Assembly (NCBI RefSeq): GCF_910594985.1
Contig: NZ_CAJVCE010000024.1
Location: 44,823 to 108,822, forward strand
Source: Paenibacillus allorhizosphaerae
GTDB lineage: Bacteria; Bacillota; Bacilli; Paenibacillales; NBRC-103111
DNA length: 64,000 nt
Direction: 5' to 3'
Part shown: positions 10,701-18,845 of the stretch, in pieces
Position numbering within the stretch: position 1 is the stretch's first letter
Layout: each line of letters begins with the position of its first letter
Notes under the pieces: generated by a model
Database searches by the model: none
What the model was told of the DNA's origin: nothing
Seen by the model: only the letters and a program-made list of their open reading frames with translations
Translations under genes and position numbers: made by a program

Positions 10701-11524
10701 GGGTTAGCCGAGTTCAAGCCTGCGATGAAATAATTGCCGACGACGTTGCCGTAGCCTTTCGTGCCGGACTCGCCGCCGGCTACATAAGGATAACCGCCCC
10801 AGTTGTAGACAATGTTGTTCGCGAAGTCGATCTGGCCCTTGGTTTTCGGATTGCGGTCATTGTTATGGGCGTACAGGTTATGATGCATACTAATCGTATT
10901 CATTTCGATTAACCCGCCCATGGAATGGGTGAGCAGCCCTTCCGAAATGATCGACCACTGCACTGAAATGTTTTGCGATTTCGGATTCTCGTAATCTTTG
11001 CTTTTGACGGACAATACCTCATCCGTTCCCCATGAAAAAGAGGAGTGATCGATGATGAAATTGCGGCAATCTTCCAAATACATCGTATCGTCGTTAAAGC
11101 TTTGCACCCCCATACGGAAGCGCAAATAGCGGATGACGACATCGCTGCAATTGATAAAACGAATGTTGTTGCCCCGGATCGTCACGCCTTCACCCGGCGC
11201 GGTCTGGCCCGCGATGGTGATCTTGGACTTGTCCTTCACCACGATTTGAGGGATCGTAATTTCGCCCGAAATATCGAATACGATCGTTCGCGGCGTCGAT
11301 CCGGCCGTCATAAGCGCATCGTGAAACGTCCCCGGGCCCGTAAGCTCATAGCTGTTGACGTGGTACACTTCGCCTCCGCGTCCGCCGGTTGCGGCGTAAC
11401 CGAAGCCTTCCGCCCCCGGGAACGCCGGCAGCGCGTCATAGCCTGCTTTCGCTACAGGCAGCGGCAGTTGGAATAAAGAAAGGCCAAGAACAAAACTTAA
11501 AATAAGCGCCAACCATCTTTTCAT
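7751..11524 (-). CDS. secreted multidomain pectate lyase (PL1-like, FN3 and FIMAH modules)
   Basis: A 1257-residue extracellular enzyme with a Sec signal peptide cut near residue 27 (PVAKAG). Residues ~28-390 form a right-handed beta-helix lyase domain, with motifs DHSSFSWGTDEVLSV and HNLYAHNNDRNPK, which cleaves polygalacturonate by beta-elimination. Then come a calcium-type stretch with DTDLDGMPDAWE and DRNGDGYTNLEDYL (392-433), a carbohydrate-binding-like segment (480-628), four fibronectin type III domains (~640-1015), Ig/OmpL47-like domains (~1020-1170) and a C-terminal FIMAH-like helical domain (~1175-1255). There is no sortase motif. ATG at 11524 follows GGAGG. The gene is monocistronic with its own upstream region and a cre-like site 49 nt before the start. 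Exact PL subfamily and cleavage preference are not certain. Confidence 0.88.
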   Translation of the reverse strand: MKRWLALILSFVLGLSLFQLPLPVAKAGYDALPAFPGAEGFGYAATGGRGGEVYHVNSYELTGPGTFHDALMTAGSTPRTIVFDISGEITIPQIVVKDKSKITIAGQTAPGEGVTIRGNNIRFINCSDVVIRYLRFRMGVQSFNDDTMYLEDCRNFIIDHSSFSWGTDEVLSVKSKDYENPKSQNISVQWSIISEGLLTHSMGGLIEMNTISMHHNLYAHNNDRNPKTKGQIDFANNIVYNWGGYPYVAGGESGTKGYGNVVGNYFIAGLNSANPQYAVVRGNENYNLYLKNNRIDSNKNGVLDGTDTGSGMMEAERPSVLVPERFEYPPVHTQEPEIAYDHILNHSGASLLRDKVDQRVIDSVRKQTGVIIGHENDVGGFPPLTRGKAPLDTDLDGMPDAWEMAKGQNPNNSEDRNGDRNGDGYTNLEDYLNELAEPGFPANYPKTPPAWSGTPFVPPVEPKPEQPEAEPAPSMDGKAIRNVVINDNSGSGSVNAANWSVQSNLQPGDFVAGDRLTGSKTYKFVAIPDEVKGMEWIRSAVASRSATSQDLLSFHLAADADVYVAHDSRISPRPEWLTSSYEDTGMMIEDDQPVPYKLFKKHFPAGSHVVTGANNSTSRMNYFVVVKPTSPNAAPPAASPSGLTGQLADGPAVSLRWEPVSGAEAYLVYRSTSMDPYFKAVGSTGTTSYTDDAAVMGVTYRYKVAAVNAGGESPQSQQAEVLAYDPSKPRPPAPAGLQVTATKSMSVALAWTPVEGAVSYGIYRASSPDGAYQKIASVSKAAYTDKTVNPSTAYAYKVTATAIGGESAASGVVSTTTKPPVAMPQAPAGLTAGEVTSAAFAMQWNPVDQAERYHIYRKGSGDNDFVRIASTSLARYVDDSITADRTSYSYKVTAENEMGESSPSQELVIAVPLPATPTNLFVGLKGETFVGLIWTSHGGAVQYNVYRESIEEPLQYVGYAKVDTYYDRTVKPGVEYTYYIKSKNASGESDPSNRVTVRTADTPKDATPPVTTADAKPGWHNAPQVVNLSAVDAEGSKTTTYYSIDDAPYVMGAQAELREEGVHTLRYYSVDAAGNKEDVQSATVNIDLTGPVVPTTITGAVYHSDAVNIRLDITDALSGVDQVKATLDGKDVNLPITAAPFALSIGDHAIGITATDRAGNVTQRQYVLKVVMTRDYLDEALRSAHDQGLISNQGVLNSLLAKVNQIQKETNPTKLINALNALENEVSAQAGKHMDAAFAQHMLADLAYLKQQVNVQN

Positions 11525-11572
11525 GTCGAACCTCCTATTTCGATTTCCTGCTCCTCTTGCCCGCGACGCGAT

Positions 11573-11586
11573 TGTAACTGCTTACA
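11573..11586 (-). promoter_or_regulatory. cre-like CcpA site before the pectate lyase gene
   Basis: The sequence TGTAACTGCTTACA (minus strand TGTAAGCAGTTACA) matches the cre consensus TGWAANCGNTNWCA except at one central base. It lies inside a longer inverted repeat with 7-base arms (11571-11588), 49 nt upstream of the start. Carbon catabolite repression of a secreted lyase would be expected biology. Confidence 0.5.
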
Positions 11587-11697
11587 ATTTAGTTCGCGGC
11601 CAATCCGTTTCTCTACCGTCTCCCCCCTCCCTGTTTGCATGTACCGTCATCTTACTCATGCGGCAGCGGCGCGTTCAATGGTTCAATCCTCTACGTC

Positions 11698-11714
11698 ATG
11701 CACAAATCCGGGAT
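11698..11714 (-). repeat. second copy of the 17-bp leader repeat, upstream of pectate lyase
   Basis: Identical 17-mer to 7508-7524, here about 174 nt upstream of the pectate lyase start. It is followed, in the minus direction, by a vestigial leader that resembles the permease start region, ribosome-site-like AGAGGA included. The rest of 11525-11954 holds the cre-like site near the lyase start and the terminator of the next operon; no gene is seen there. Confidence 0.6.
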
Positions 11715-11818
11715 CGCTCGCATGCCGCTCGGCATGCGGCTTCCGCGTTGGAAAAAATAGGATTGGCTCATGCGCTGGAGGATCGGTTTGTGAGAATACA
11801 TGGCAGCCCATCATTCCA

Positions 11819-11857
11819 AAAAAATGGAAAGCGGCTCGCCATAAAGACAAGCCGCCG
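11819..11857 (-). terminator. terminator of the lacI-opp-HAD operon
   Basis: GCGGCT and AGCCGC arms (11831-11836 and 11850-11855) form a hairpin. On the minus strand it is followed a few bases later by a run of seven T. It lies about 100 nt after the HAD gene. Confidence 0.65.
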
Positions 11858-11954
11858 CGAATTCCGTATGGTAGATTTTCCTTTTTCTCGACAAACAGGA
11901 CCGAAAACGCGTACCACCAACAGTCTTCCTCCACGTTGGTCACCCGCTCGCCTT

Positions 11955-12503
11955 TCACTTGCTCCGCTCCGCTTCGATATATTCCGCATTCAATCGTTCG
12001 ATCAGATCGATCAACTCCATCGGCATGCTGATCGTGTAATCCGGACACTCGCTCTCGTCGGCCGGCGTTTTCGGATATCTCGGCGTCCAATCCAGGAACA
12101 CGCTGGTGAAGCCCATTTGATTGGCCCCTCTGATATCGCGGCTTAAATTGTTACCGACCATCACAATCCTTGAGCGGTCACTCTCGTTCAAGTCGAGCGC
12201 CCCCATCGCCGCTCTAAACATACGCGGGCTCGGTTTGAACGCCTTAATCGTCTCCGAATAAATCATCGTCGTAAAATAATCGTAAATCCCGTTCTGGATA
12301 AACATATTTTTAAAAGACTGAGCCAGACCGTCAGCCACCAAGGCAAGCGTATATCCCCGCTCCACAAGCGTTCTTACCATCGTATCCGCGCCCGGGATGA
12401 CACTCGCTTTGATGACGACGTCGTTTTCGTCGCGAATTTCGGTGCCTTCGTCAATGATGGTATCGCCGCTATCCAGAAATACAATGATTTGTTTAGGTTC
12501 CAT
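11955..12503 (-). CDS. HAD-superfamily hydrolase
   Basis: A 182-residue cytoplasmic phosphatase-like protein. Motif I is FLDSGDTIIDE; the second catalytic Asp of the usual DxD is replaced by Gly in DSGD, as in some HAD branches. A lysine occurs in AFKPSPRMF and the acidic end is MVGNNLSRDIRGA. The start at 12503 is chosen because GGTGG lies 9 nt upstream; ATG at 12509 is an alternative. It overlaps the OppF-like gene slightly and is the last gene of the operon. Possibly it dephosphorylates a sugar phosphate made from the imported substrate (inference). Confidence 0.75.
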   Translation of the reverse strand: MEPKQIIVFLDSGDTIIDEGTEIRDENDVVIKASVIPGADTMVRTLVERGYTLALVADGLAQSFKNMFIQNGIYDYFTTMIYSETIKAFKPSPRMFRAAMGALDLNESDRSRIVMVGNNLSRDIRGANQMGFTSVFLDWTPRYPKTPADESECPDYTISMPMELIDLIERLNAEYIEAERSK

Positions 12504-13536
12504 TCCCATTATCCACCTTTTCGTATGCATCGACGCCTTTTAATTGAAGCTCGCCGGCATAATGGCATGATACGTAATGACCGCCCGCGATTTCGCGAAT
12601 CGCCGGCTCATCCGTGACGCACTTTTCCGTTGTGTACGGACACCTCGGATGGAAGTGACAGCCGCTCGGCGGCTTGGCGGGGTTCGGCACTTCGCCCTCC
12701 AGAATGATTCGTTCCTTTTTGAAATTCGGATCGGGCATCGGCACAGCGGATAAAAGAGCTTCCGTATACGGATGCTGCGGAATCGCAAACAGCGAGTCGG
12801 CGGGCGCGAGCTCGACGATTTTCCCCAGATGCATCACCGCGACGCGGTCCGATATGTGTTCGACGACACTGAGATCGTGGGAAATGAAGATATACGTGAT
12901 TTTATACTGCTTCTGCAAATCTTTAAGCAGGTTGATGATCTGGGCCTGTATGGACACGTCGAGCGCCGATACCGCTTCATCGCAGACGATGAGCCGGGGA
13001 CGGCTGGCGAGAGCCCGGGCAATGGCGATGCGCTGCCGCTGTCCCCCGGAAAAAGCGTGAGGATAGCGCTCTAAATAGCTCGCGTTAAGCCCCGTTTTTT
13101 CGGCGATTTCCGTTACTCTTTCCTTGATTTCGGTTTTGCTTAATTTGCTGCTTGCCGTTAAAGGCTCGCTAATAATGTTAAAGACGCTCATTCTCGGACT
13201 TAAAGAAGAATACGGATCTTGAAAAATCATCTGAATGTCTTGTCTGTACTCGTTGTATTCCTTGCCCTTCAGCTTGAGGAAGTCGCGCCGCTCTCCGTTC
13301 TCCGGGTAATATAGCACTTCCCCCGAGGTAGCCTCGATTCCCCGCACAATACAGCGGCCTAACGTTGTTTTGCCGCAGCCGGATTCCCCGACGATGCTGA
13401 ATGTCTCGCCTTCGCGAAGCTCGAACGAGATATCGGAAACGACTCGAACCGGAGCATGTTTGCGAAAGCCGAAAAAGCTTTTTTTGACGTCAAAATGCTT
13501 GGTCAATCGATTGACCTGCAGAATCGGCTTGGACAC
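12493..13536 (-). CDS. oligopeptide/oligosaccharide ABC transporter ATPase, OppF type
   Basis: A 347-residue cytoplasmic ATPase. Walker A is GESGCGKTT (residues 50-58), the signature is FSGGQRQR, Walker B LIVCDEAVS and the switch His is in FISHDLS. The C-terminal OppF/DppF extension has the Cys pattern CHFHPRCPYTTEKC, which in relatives holds an iron-sulfur cluster. GTG at 13536 is the start because GGGAGGAGG lies 6 nt upstream; the open frame to 13824 is only read-through. It overlaps the OppD-like gene by 47 nt and forms the heterodimeric motor with it. Confidence 0.9.
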   Translation of the reverse strand: MSKPILQVNRLTKHFDVKKSFFGFRKHAPVRVVSDISFELREGETFSIVGESGCGKTTLGRCIVRGIEATSGEVLYYPENGERRDFLKLKGKEYNEYRQDIQMIFQDPYSSLSPRMSVFNIISEPLTASSKLSKTEIKERVTEIAEKTGLNASYLERYPHAFSGGQRQRIAIARALASRPRLIVCDEAVSALDVSIQAQIINLLKDLQKQYKITYIFISHDLSVVEHISDRVAVMHLGKIVELAPADSLFAIPQHPYTEALLSAVPMPDPNFKKERIILEGEVPNPAKPPSGCHFHPRCPYTTEKCVTDEPAIREIAGGHYVSCHYAGELQLKGVDAYEKVDNGNGT

Positions 13537-14572
13537 GGCGATCCTCCTCCCCTTTATCGTTGTAGAGGAAACAGCGAACGGTATGATCGGGGGAAACCCG
13601 GGTAACCGGGACGGCTTGCTTATCGCATATCCCCGGCATCCGATCCTTGCACCTGTCGAAAAATCCGCACATCGGAGGCATATCGAGCGCAAGCGGCACC
13701 GTTCCTTCAATCGATTCCAGCCGTTCGTGTTTACGCCCGAGCTTCGGCATGGAATGCAGCAAGCCTTTGGTATACGGATGCTTCGGGTTGTTGAATATTT
13801 CCTTGACGGTGGACTGCTCGACAATTTTACCCAGATACATGACCGCCACTTCGTCGCACATTTCGGCGATAATCCCTAGATCGTGGGTGACGAGCAGGAT
13901 CGCCATACCGAGCTCCTTCTGAAGCTCCTTCATCAACTCTAGCACTTGGGCTTGAATCGTCACGTCAAGCGCCGTTGTCGGTTCATCGGCAATCAACAGT
14001 TCCGGGTTGCAGGACAGCGACATCGCAATCATGGCACGCTGCCGCATGCCGCCGGAAAACTCATGGGGGAATTGTTCAAACCGCTTCTCTTCGTCGGAAA
14101 TTCCGACCTTGCGCAGCATTTCCAGCGCGATTCGCTTCGCTTCCCGTTTATTTTTCGTGCGGTGCGTTAGGATAGCCTCCATAATCTGATTACCGATCGA
14201 GTACATCGGAGAAAAAGCGGTCATCGGCTCCTGAAAGATCATGGAGATTCTTTTGCCGCGTATGGCGCGAATTTGGCGCCCCGTCGGATCCATCCGCAAC
14301 AAATCAACCGGCTGGGTGGAAAGCTCCGATGCGGGTTGAAACAGGATACTTCCCGTCGTCTCGCATTCCTTCGGATTGATCGCGATAATCGCCCTGCTGG
14401 TCAAGCTTTTTCCGCAGCCTGACTCGCCGACGAGGCCAATGGTTTTCCCCTTCCTTATTTCAAAGTCCACCCCGTCGACTGCAGCCAGCGTACCGGCATC
14501 CATGGCGATTCGGATCTTCAGGTCCGAAACGGAGAGCAGGGGCGAACCGGCGTCCATTTGATGAGCCGTCAT
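13490..14572 (-). CDS. oligopeptide/oligosaccharide ABC transporter ATPase, OppD type
   Basis: A 360-residue ATPase with Walker A GESGCGKS (residues 49-56), signature FSGGMRQR, Walker B LLIADEPT and switch His in LLVTHDLG. The C-terminal CGFFDRCKDRMPGIC motif supplies the four cysteines usual in OppD-type proteins. ATG at 14572 follows GAGGG. It is 33 nt downstream of the OppC-like permease. Confidence 0.9.
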   Translation of the reverse strand: MTAHQMDAGSPLLSVSDLKIRIAMDAGTLAAVDGVDFEIRKGKTIGLVGESGCGKSLTSRAIIAINPKECETTGSILFQPASELSTQPVDLLRMDPTGRQIRAIRGKRISMIFQEPMTAFSPMYSIGNQIMEAILTHRTKNKREAKRIALEMLRKVGISDEEKRFEQFPHEFSGGMRQRAMIAMSLSCNPELLIADEPTTALDVTIQAQVLELMKELQKELGMAILLVTHDLGIIAEMCDEVAVMYLGKIVEQSTVKEIFNNPKHPYTKGLLHSMPKLGRKHERLESIEGTVPLALDMPPMCGFFDRCKDRMPGICDKQAVPVTRVSPDHTVRCFLYNDKGEEDRRVQADSAGQSIDQAF

Positions 14573-14605
14573 AGGTTTTTCCCTCGCTATATTGGTTTAT
14601 ATTCA

Positions 14606-15751
14606 TTATTTCTTGTAGGGATCGGCAGCATCGCGCAAACCGTCGCCCACGAAATTATAGGCGAGCACCGTAAGGATGACCGTGCCTAACGGGATCAGCT
14701 TCCAAGGATATAAAGCGACGTTCTCGATTTGCTGAGCCTCCTGCAGCAAGACGCCCCAGCTAGTAGCAGGAGAGCGGATGCCGAGCCCCAGAAAACTCAT
14801 GGCCGTCTCGCCCAGAATCATCGACGGAATCGCTAAGGTGGCGGCTACAACCAAATAACTGATAAATCCGGGTACAAGGTGGACTCGGATGATTTTCATG
14901 TTGCGAACGCCCGAGATTTTGGCCGCCATGACGTAATCTTCGTTTTTCAAGGAAATGAATTTGCTGCGAACGACCCGCGCGAGTCCCGTCCAATCGATGA
15001 ACGCAAGGATGATCGTGATGTAAAAATACATTTGCACGACCGGGATTCGAGGCGGAATCGCCGCGGACAGTGCCATCCAGAGCGGAAGCGTCGGGAACGA
15101 GCGGATAATTTCAATCAATCGTTGAATCATGGAATCGATCAAGCCGCCGAAATACCCAGAAATTCCCCCGATGACGATCCCGAGCAGGAAGCTGATCGTT
15201 ACGCCGACGAGCGGAATGCTTAGCGATATTTGACTGCCGAGAACAATACGCGAAAATAAATCGCGGCCCATGCCGTCCGTACCGAACAGGAACAATTTTC
15301 CGGGGTTATCTACGCCGAACAAATGTTTATTGGTCGGAAACACCCCCCAAAACTTATAGCTTTCCCCCTCGACGAACAGCTTGACGGGATACCTCGTTTC
15401 CGAGTCCTTCACATAAATTTTCCGGAGCGTTACGGGATCCCTGCCGGATTTGAGCCCGTACACGAACGGCTGCAGATGAAACTTGCCTTCAGCATCGATC
15501 CATCTCATGGTCATCGGCGCCGAATTGACGTACTGGCTGTCATAGCTTAGTAAACCCTGCGGAGCGATAAATTGGCCGAACAAGGCAACCGCATACAACA
15601 CAATCAAAAAAAACAAACTGACTCCCGCCAACTTGTGCTTTTTGAATTTACGATACATTAATCGCCACTGGGAGCTGTAGTATTCCTCGGTCATCGGTTT
15701 GGCTTTTCGTCTGCCAATGTGGCGAAGCGGGTTGTTTATTATGGTTTTCAT
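14606..15751 (-). CDS. ABC transporter permease, OppC type
   Basis: A 381-residue inner-membrane permease. After a cytoplasmic N-terminus there is one helix (about 42-64), then an unusually long extracytoplasmic insert of roughly 110 residues, then the five-helix transport core. The EAA-like loop is EDYVMAAKISGVRNMKIIRV. The C-terminus ends NFVGDGLRDAADPYKK, diagnostic of OppC/DppC. It starts 3 nt after the OppB-like gene. The long insert is typical of family-5 systems dedicated to oligosaccharides in Paenibacillus and Thermotoga (recollection of family, not computed). Confidence 0.88.
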   Translation of the reverse strand: MKTIINNPLRHIGRRKAKPMTEEYYSSQWRLMYRKFKKHKLAGVSLFFLIVLYAVALFGQFIAPQGLLSYDSQYVNSAPMTMRWIDAEGKFHLQPFVYGLKSGRDPVTLRKIYVKDSETRYPVKLFVEGESYKFWGVFPTNKHLFGVDNPGKLFLFGTDGMGRDLFSRIVLGSQISLSIPLVGVTISFLLGIVIGGISGYFGGLIDSMIQRLIEIIRSFPTLPLWMALSAAIPPRIPVVQMYFYITIILAFIDWTGLARVVRSKFISLKNEDYVMAAKISGVRNMKIIRVHLVPGFISYLVVAATLAIPSMILGETAMSFLGLGIRSPATSWGVLLQEAQQIENVALYPWKLIPLGTVILTVLAYNFVGDGLRDAADPYKK

Positions 15752-15754
15752 CGC

Positions 15755-16753
15755 TTACGCACCTCGGTATTCCGTACGGATTTTCGGATCGAGCCAGGCG
15801 AGCAGTATATCCGATATCAAAGTGCCGAGCACGGTCAAGATCGCCATAAAAAACAACCACGTACCGGCCAAATACATGTCCTGAGCGAGCAATGCGTTAT
15901 ACATGACAGGTCCTTGCAGCGGAAGGTTAAGTACAATCGCAGTAATCGTCGAGCCGGTGAAAATATGGGTCAGCGACCAACCGAGCGTGCTGACAATCGG
16001 ATTAATGGCGGCGCGCGTCGGGTACTTCCATATGATTTTCATCTCCGATAATCCTTTAGCACGGGCCGTAACTACGTTTGGTTTGTTCAATTCCTCCAGC
16101 ATTTGTCCCCTCATGACACGGATGAGCTCGGCCGTACTCGCGAGTCCGATCACGATGATCGGGATAATCAGATGCTTCAGAAGGTCGAGCACTTTCGCAA
16201 GCGACCATGCGCTATTGGCTTGCGCTTCCGAGAAAAGCCCCAGCAGCGGATCTCCGAAGTACACATAAGAGAGATACATCAAGATGACCGCGAGCAAAAA
16301 GTGAGGCGTCGCCATGCCCAAAAAGCCGATTGCCGTAAAGATATAATCACCGACGGTATATTGTTTGATTGCGCTGTAAATGCCGATCGGGATGGCCAGC
16401 AAGTACGTAAAAGCCATCGTGACAATGGAAACGATAAGCGTCAGCGGCAAATATTGTCCGATCACCGCGGTTACCGGTTTGTTAAAGTTGTAAGAGTACC
16501 CGAAGTCAAAGTGCAGAACGATATTTTGGGCCCAGTAAAAATATTGCACGATCCAATGCTGATCCAGACCATATTGCGCTCTCATCTGCGCCATCTCTTG
16601 CGTCGTCATGACATCCCCGGCAGCCGCCATCTTAGCGGCATAGCTCGACACGAAATCGCCGGGAGGCAGCTGTATGATATAGAAAACAATGATGGAGATC
16701 ACAAATACGACGGGAATCATCAATAGGCATCTTCTAACAATATATCGCAGCAT
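15755..16753 (-). CDS. ABC transporter permease, OppB type
   Basis: A 332-residue inner-membrane permease with the OppB start LRYIVRRCLLMIPVVFVISI, an extracytoplasmic loop of ~90 residues and five further helices. The cytoplasmic loop has KPNVVTARAKGLSEMKIIWK, the docking motif of this class. It pairs with the OppC-like product encoded next. Between it and the binding-protein gene lies a strong hairpin, so its expression may be lower than that of the binding protein. Confidence 0.88.
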   Translation of the reverse strand: MLRYIVRRCLLMIPVVFVISIIVFYIIQLPPGDFVSSYAAKMAAAGDVMTTQEMAQMRAQYGLDQHWIVQYFYWAQNIVLHFDFGYSYNFNKPVTAVIGQYLPLTLIVSIVTMAFTYLLAIPIGIYSAIKQYTVGDYIFTAIGFLGMATPHFLLAVILMYLSYVYFGDPLLGLFSEAQANSAWSLAKVLDLLKHLIIPIIVIGLASTAELIRVMRGQMLEELNKPNVVTARAKGLSEMKIIWKYPTRAAINPIVSTLGWSLTHIFTGSTITAIVLNLPLQGPVMYNALLAQDMYLAGTWLFFMAILTVLGTLISDILLAWLDPKIRTEYRGA

Positions 16754-16771
16754 CCGTTCTCCCTCTTTCTT

Positions 16772-16803
16772 TAGAAAAAAGGGGGGAAACCGCTTCCCCC
16801 CTT
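16772..16803 (-). terminator. intra-operon terminator between binding protein and permease genes
   Basis: AAGGGGGGAA (16779-16788) pairs perfectly with TTCCCCCCTT (16794-16803) over a 5-base loop; on the minus strand a run of six T follows. It stands between the binding-protein gene and the OppB-like gene. Such leaky terminators keep transporter membrane genes below the level of the binding protein. Confidence 0.75.
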
Positions 16804-16816
16804 GGGTGACTGCCGA

Positions 16817-18805
16817 TTACTTGAAAAAGAATTGCGCCGGATGGGCGTGGCCGAGATTGCGGAATTCATCGATATCCACCAAATCCATCGGCACGTTCCG
16901 TAGGTTGTTTCTGACCACGGTCAGCGACGGAGTCGGTCCGGTATAACCGATAACCCATTGATTTTTTTGGTGCAGCTTGATGATCTCGTTGCTCCATTTC
17001 GTAATTTCCTCCGCATTTTTTGCCGCTTTCACTTTGTCCCAAGCCTCGAGAATTTTGGCGACGTCCCCTTCCGGCTTCACGCCTTCCTTGCCGCCGGACT
17101 GCGTATACAATCCGTAATGTCCCAGCCACGGAGTAAGCACGCGCAGCGGCACCAATTCGTCCGGGCGATAGGCTACGTTGACGAGGTTTACCGTGTTCGG
17201 GAATGCCGGCACCTTGTTGGCGTATTTCAGATCCTGCAATGTCCCTTGATCGACGATTTTCAAATCCGTTTTGAGCCCGACGGCCTCATAATATTTTTTG
17301 ATCAATTCCATGAACGGGGAGTTCGTGGTCGTATCGGTATAGAAGGTAAGCGCCAAATTGGATCCGTCCGAGAATTGCCTGAAGTTTTGGGCGTCCCGCT
17401 TCGTCAAACCGATTTCATCGAGCAGCTTGTTGGCGCGGGCTGCATCGAAATTTGCCCACTGTTTATCCCAGCCTTCCTGGTAACCGACCAAGCCTTTCGG
17501 TACCGATGCTTGCTGAGGCTTTCCAAGACCGCTCGTAATGATTTCGGAAATTTCCTTTCGATCGACGGCCACCGAGAGCGCCTCCCGGAACCGGATATCC
17601 TGGAACAGCGTGCGGTATTTCGGATCTTCGGTGGTCTGATTCAATTGCACGCCCGTGCTGGACCATGCGGTATTCGTCCACTGCAATACGCGGTAATTGC
17701 CGCGTTTTTCATTTTCTTTCAACACGGTGAAATCTTTAAAGGTAAACTGGTTCAAATCGTAATTTCCGGCCAGGGAGTCCAATAAAGATTGATTGGAATC
17801 CTGAATTTTTTTCAAATTAATGCGTTCGATATAAGGAAGCTGTTTCCCTTGCTCGTCGACCTTCCAATAGTACGGATTCCGTTCCATCACGAACACGTCG
17901 CTGTTCGGATCGTTCTTGGCATGCCATGCTCTCAAGGTCGGAATTTGCGGGTAAATCCAGTAGTAGTATCCCGTTTCGACCAGGAACGATTGGACATCTT
18001 TGAAGCCCCACTGCTTGGCGATTTCGAGTGCCTTCGCTTCGCCTACGAACTCAGGCAATATCGTTTTCTGAAAATGGGCGGGAGCGAAAAACCACTTGTT
18101 GTCGATCGCCACCCGCTCAAGGAACAAGACGCTCGGGTACTTATGCTTCACTTTAAAGGTATAATCATCGACCTTGGTCACTTCGGCGAGCGCTTTTGCG
18201 CCCGTCACCGGATCGACCGAGTAGTACGCGTCGTATATTTTTTTGCCGAACGTTTCTTTCTTCAACATGTGCTCCCAATAAAAAATCACGTCGTCGGCCG
18301 TGAACGGGACGCCGTCCGACCATTTCATGCCTTTGCGCAAATGAATCGTAAATTCCGTCGAATCCGCATTGACCTCATAGCTTTTGGCCACGTTCGGTTC
18401 GACGCCGCTGCCGTCCGCTTTGAAACGAAACAAAGCCTCCTCCGTAGGTTTACCGATCGTCCACCGGTCATTCGGGCCTTTCCACGGCATGCGCCATTCT
18501 CCGCCATACTTGCCGATCTCTTCGACGATGCCTTCCACCATTACATCTTCTTTGGCGGGAATCCGTTTATCGAGCGAAGGCAGGCTGCCCGATTTTACTG
18601 CGTCCGCCAGCGCCGGAGCTTCGGATAAAGCGCTTGCAACAAGCACCGGCTTTTTCGAAGACGCCGCCTTTTCAGCCTGTTTTACCGGCTCGCTCCCTTG
18701 CGGCTTGGGGGTAGGTTCCTGCGCCGCATTGCTGCCGGCATCACATGCTGCGGCAAACAGTACGAACGACAGGAGCATGAGGCATAATTTGATCCGTTTC
18801 ACCAT
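16817..18805 (-). CDS. family-5 extracellular substrate-binding lipoprotein
   Basis: A 662-residue lipoprotein of the OppA/DppA-like SBP_bac_5 family. The signal peptide ends in the lipobox FAAAC with Cys about residue 21, then a Pro/Glu-rich linker. Typical family stretches are HLRKGMKWSDGVPFTADDVI and FREALSVAVDRKEI. ATG at 18805 follows AAGGAGG; a longer open frame to 18889 has no ribosome site. It binds oligosaccharides or peptides for the transporter below. Its partnership with a LacI regulator and a HAD phosphatase favours a sugar ligand. Confidence 0.88.
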   Translation of the reverse strand: MVKRIKLCLMLLSFVLFAAACDAGSNAAQEPTPKPQGSEPVKQAEKAASSKKPVLVASALSEAPALADAVKSGSLPSLDKRIPAKEDVMVEGIVEEIGKYGGEWRMPWKGPNDRWTIGKPTEEALFRFKADGSGVEPNVAKSYEVNADSTEFTIHLRKGMKWSDGVPFTADDVIFYWEHMLKKETFGKKIYDAYYSVDPVTGAKALAEVTKVDDYTFKVKHKYPSVLFLERVAIDNKWFFAPAHFQKTILPEFVGEAKALEIAKQWGFKDVQSFLVETGYYYWIYPQIPTLRAWHAKNDPNSDVFVMERNPYYWKVDEQGKQLPYIERINLKKIQDSNQSLLDSLAGNYDLNQFTFKDFTVLKENEKRGNYRVLQWTNTAWSSTGVQLNQTTEDPKYRTLFQDIRFREALSVAVDRKEISEIITSGLGKPQQASVPKGLVGYQEGWDKQWANFDAARANKLLDEIGLTKRDAQNFRQFSDGSNLALTFYTDTTTNSPFMELIKKYYEAVGLKTDLKIVDQGTLQDLKYANKVPAFPNTVNLVNVAYRPDELVPLRVLTPWLGHYGLYTQSGGKEGVKPEGDVAKILEAWDKVKAAKNAEEITKWSNEIIKLHQKNQWVIGYTGPTPSLTVVRNNLRNVPMDLVDIDEFRNLGHAHPAQFFFK

Positions 18806-18845
18806 GCAAATACCTCCTTCAATATAAAAACGATGTGAGGCTGAT

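Noticed and set aside
9827..10912. 361-codon plus-strand open frame
   Set aside because: Antisense to the pectate lyase, whose domains are unmistakable; composition is Arg-rich and no family motif is present.
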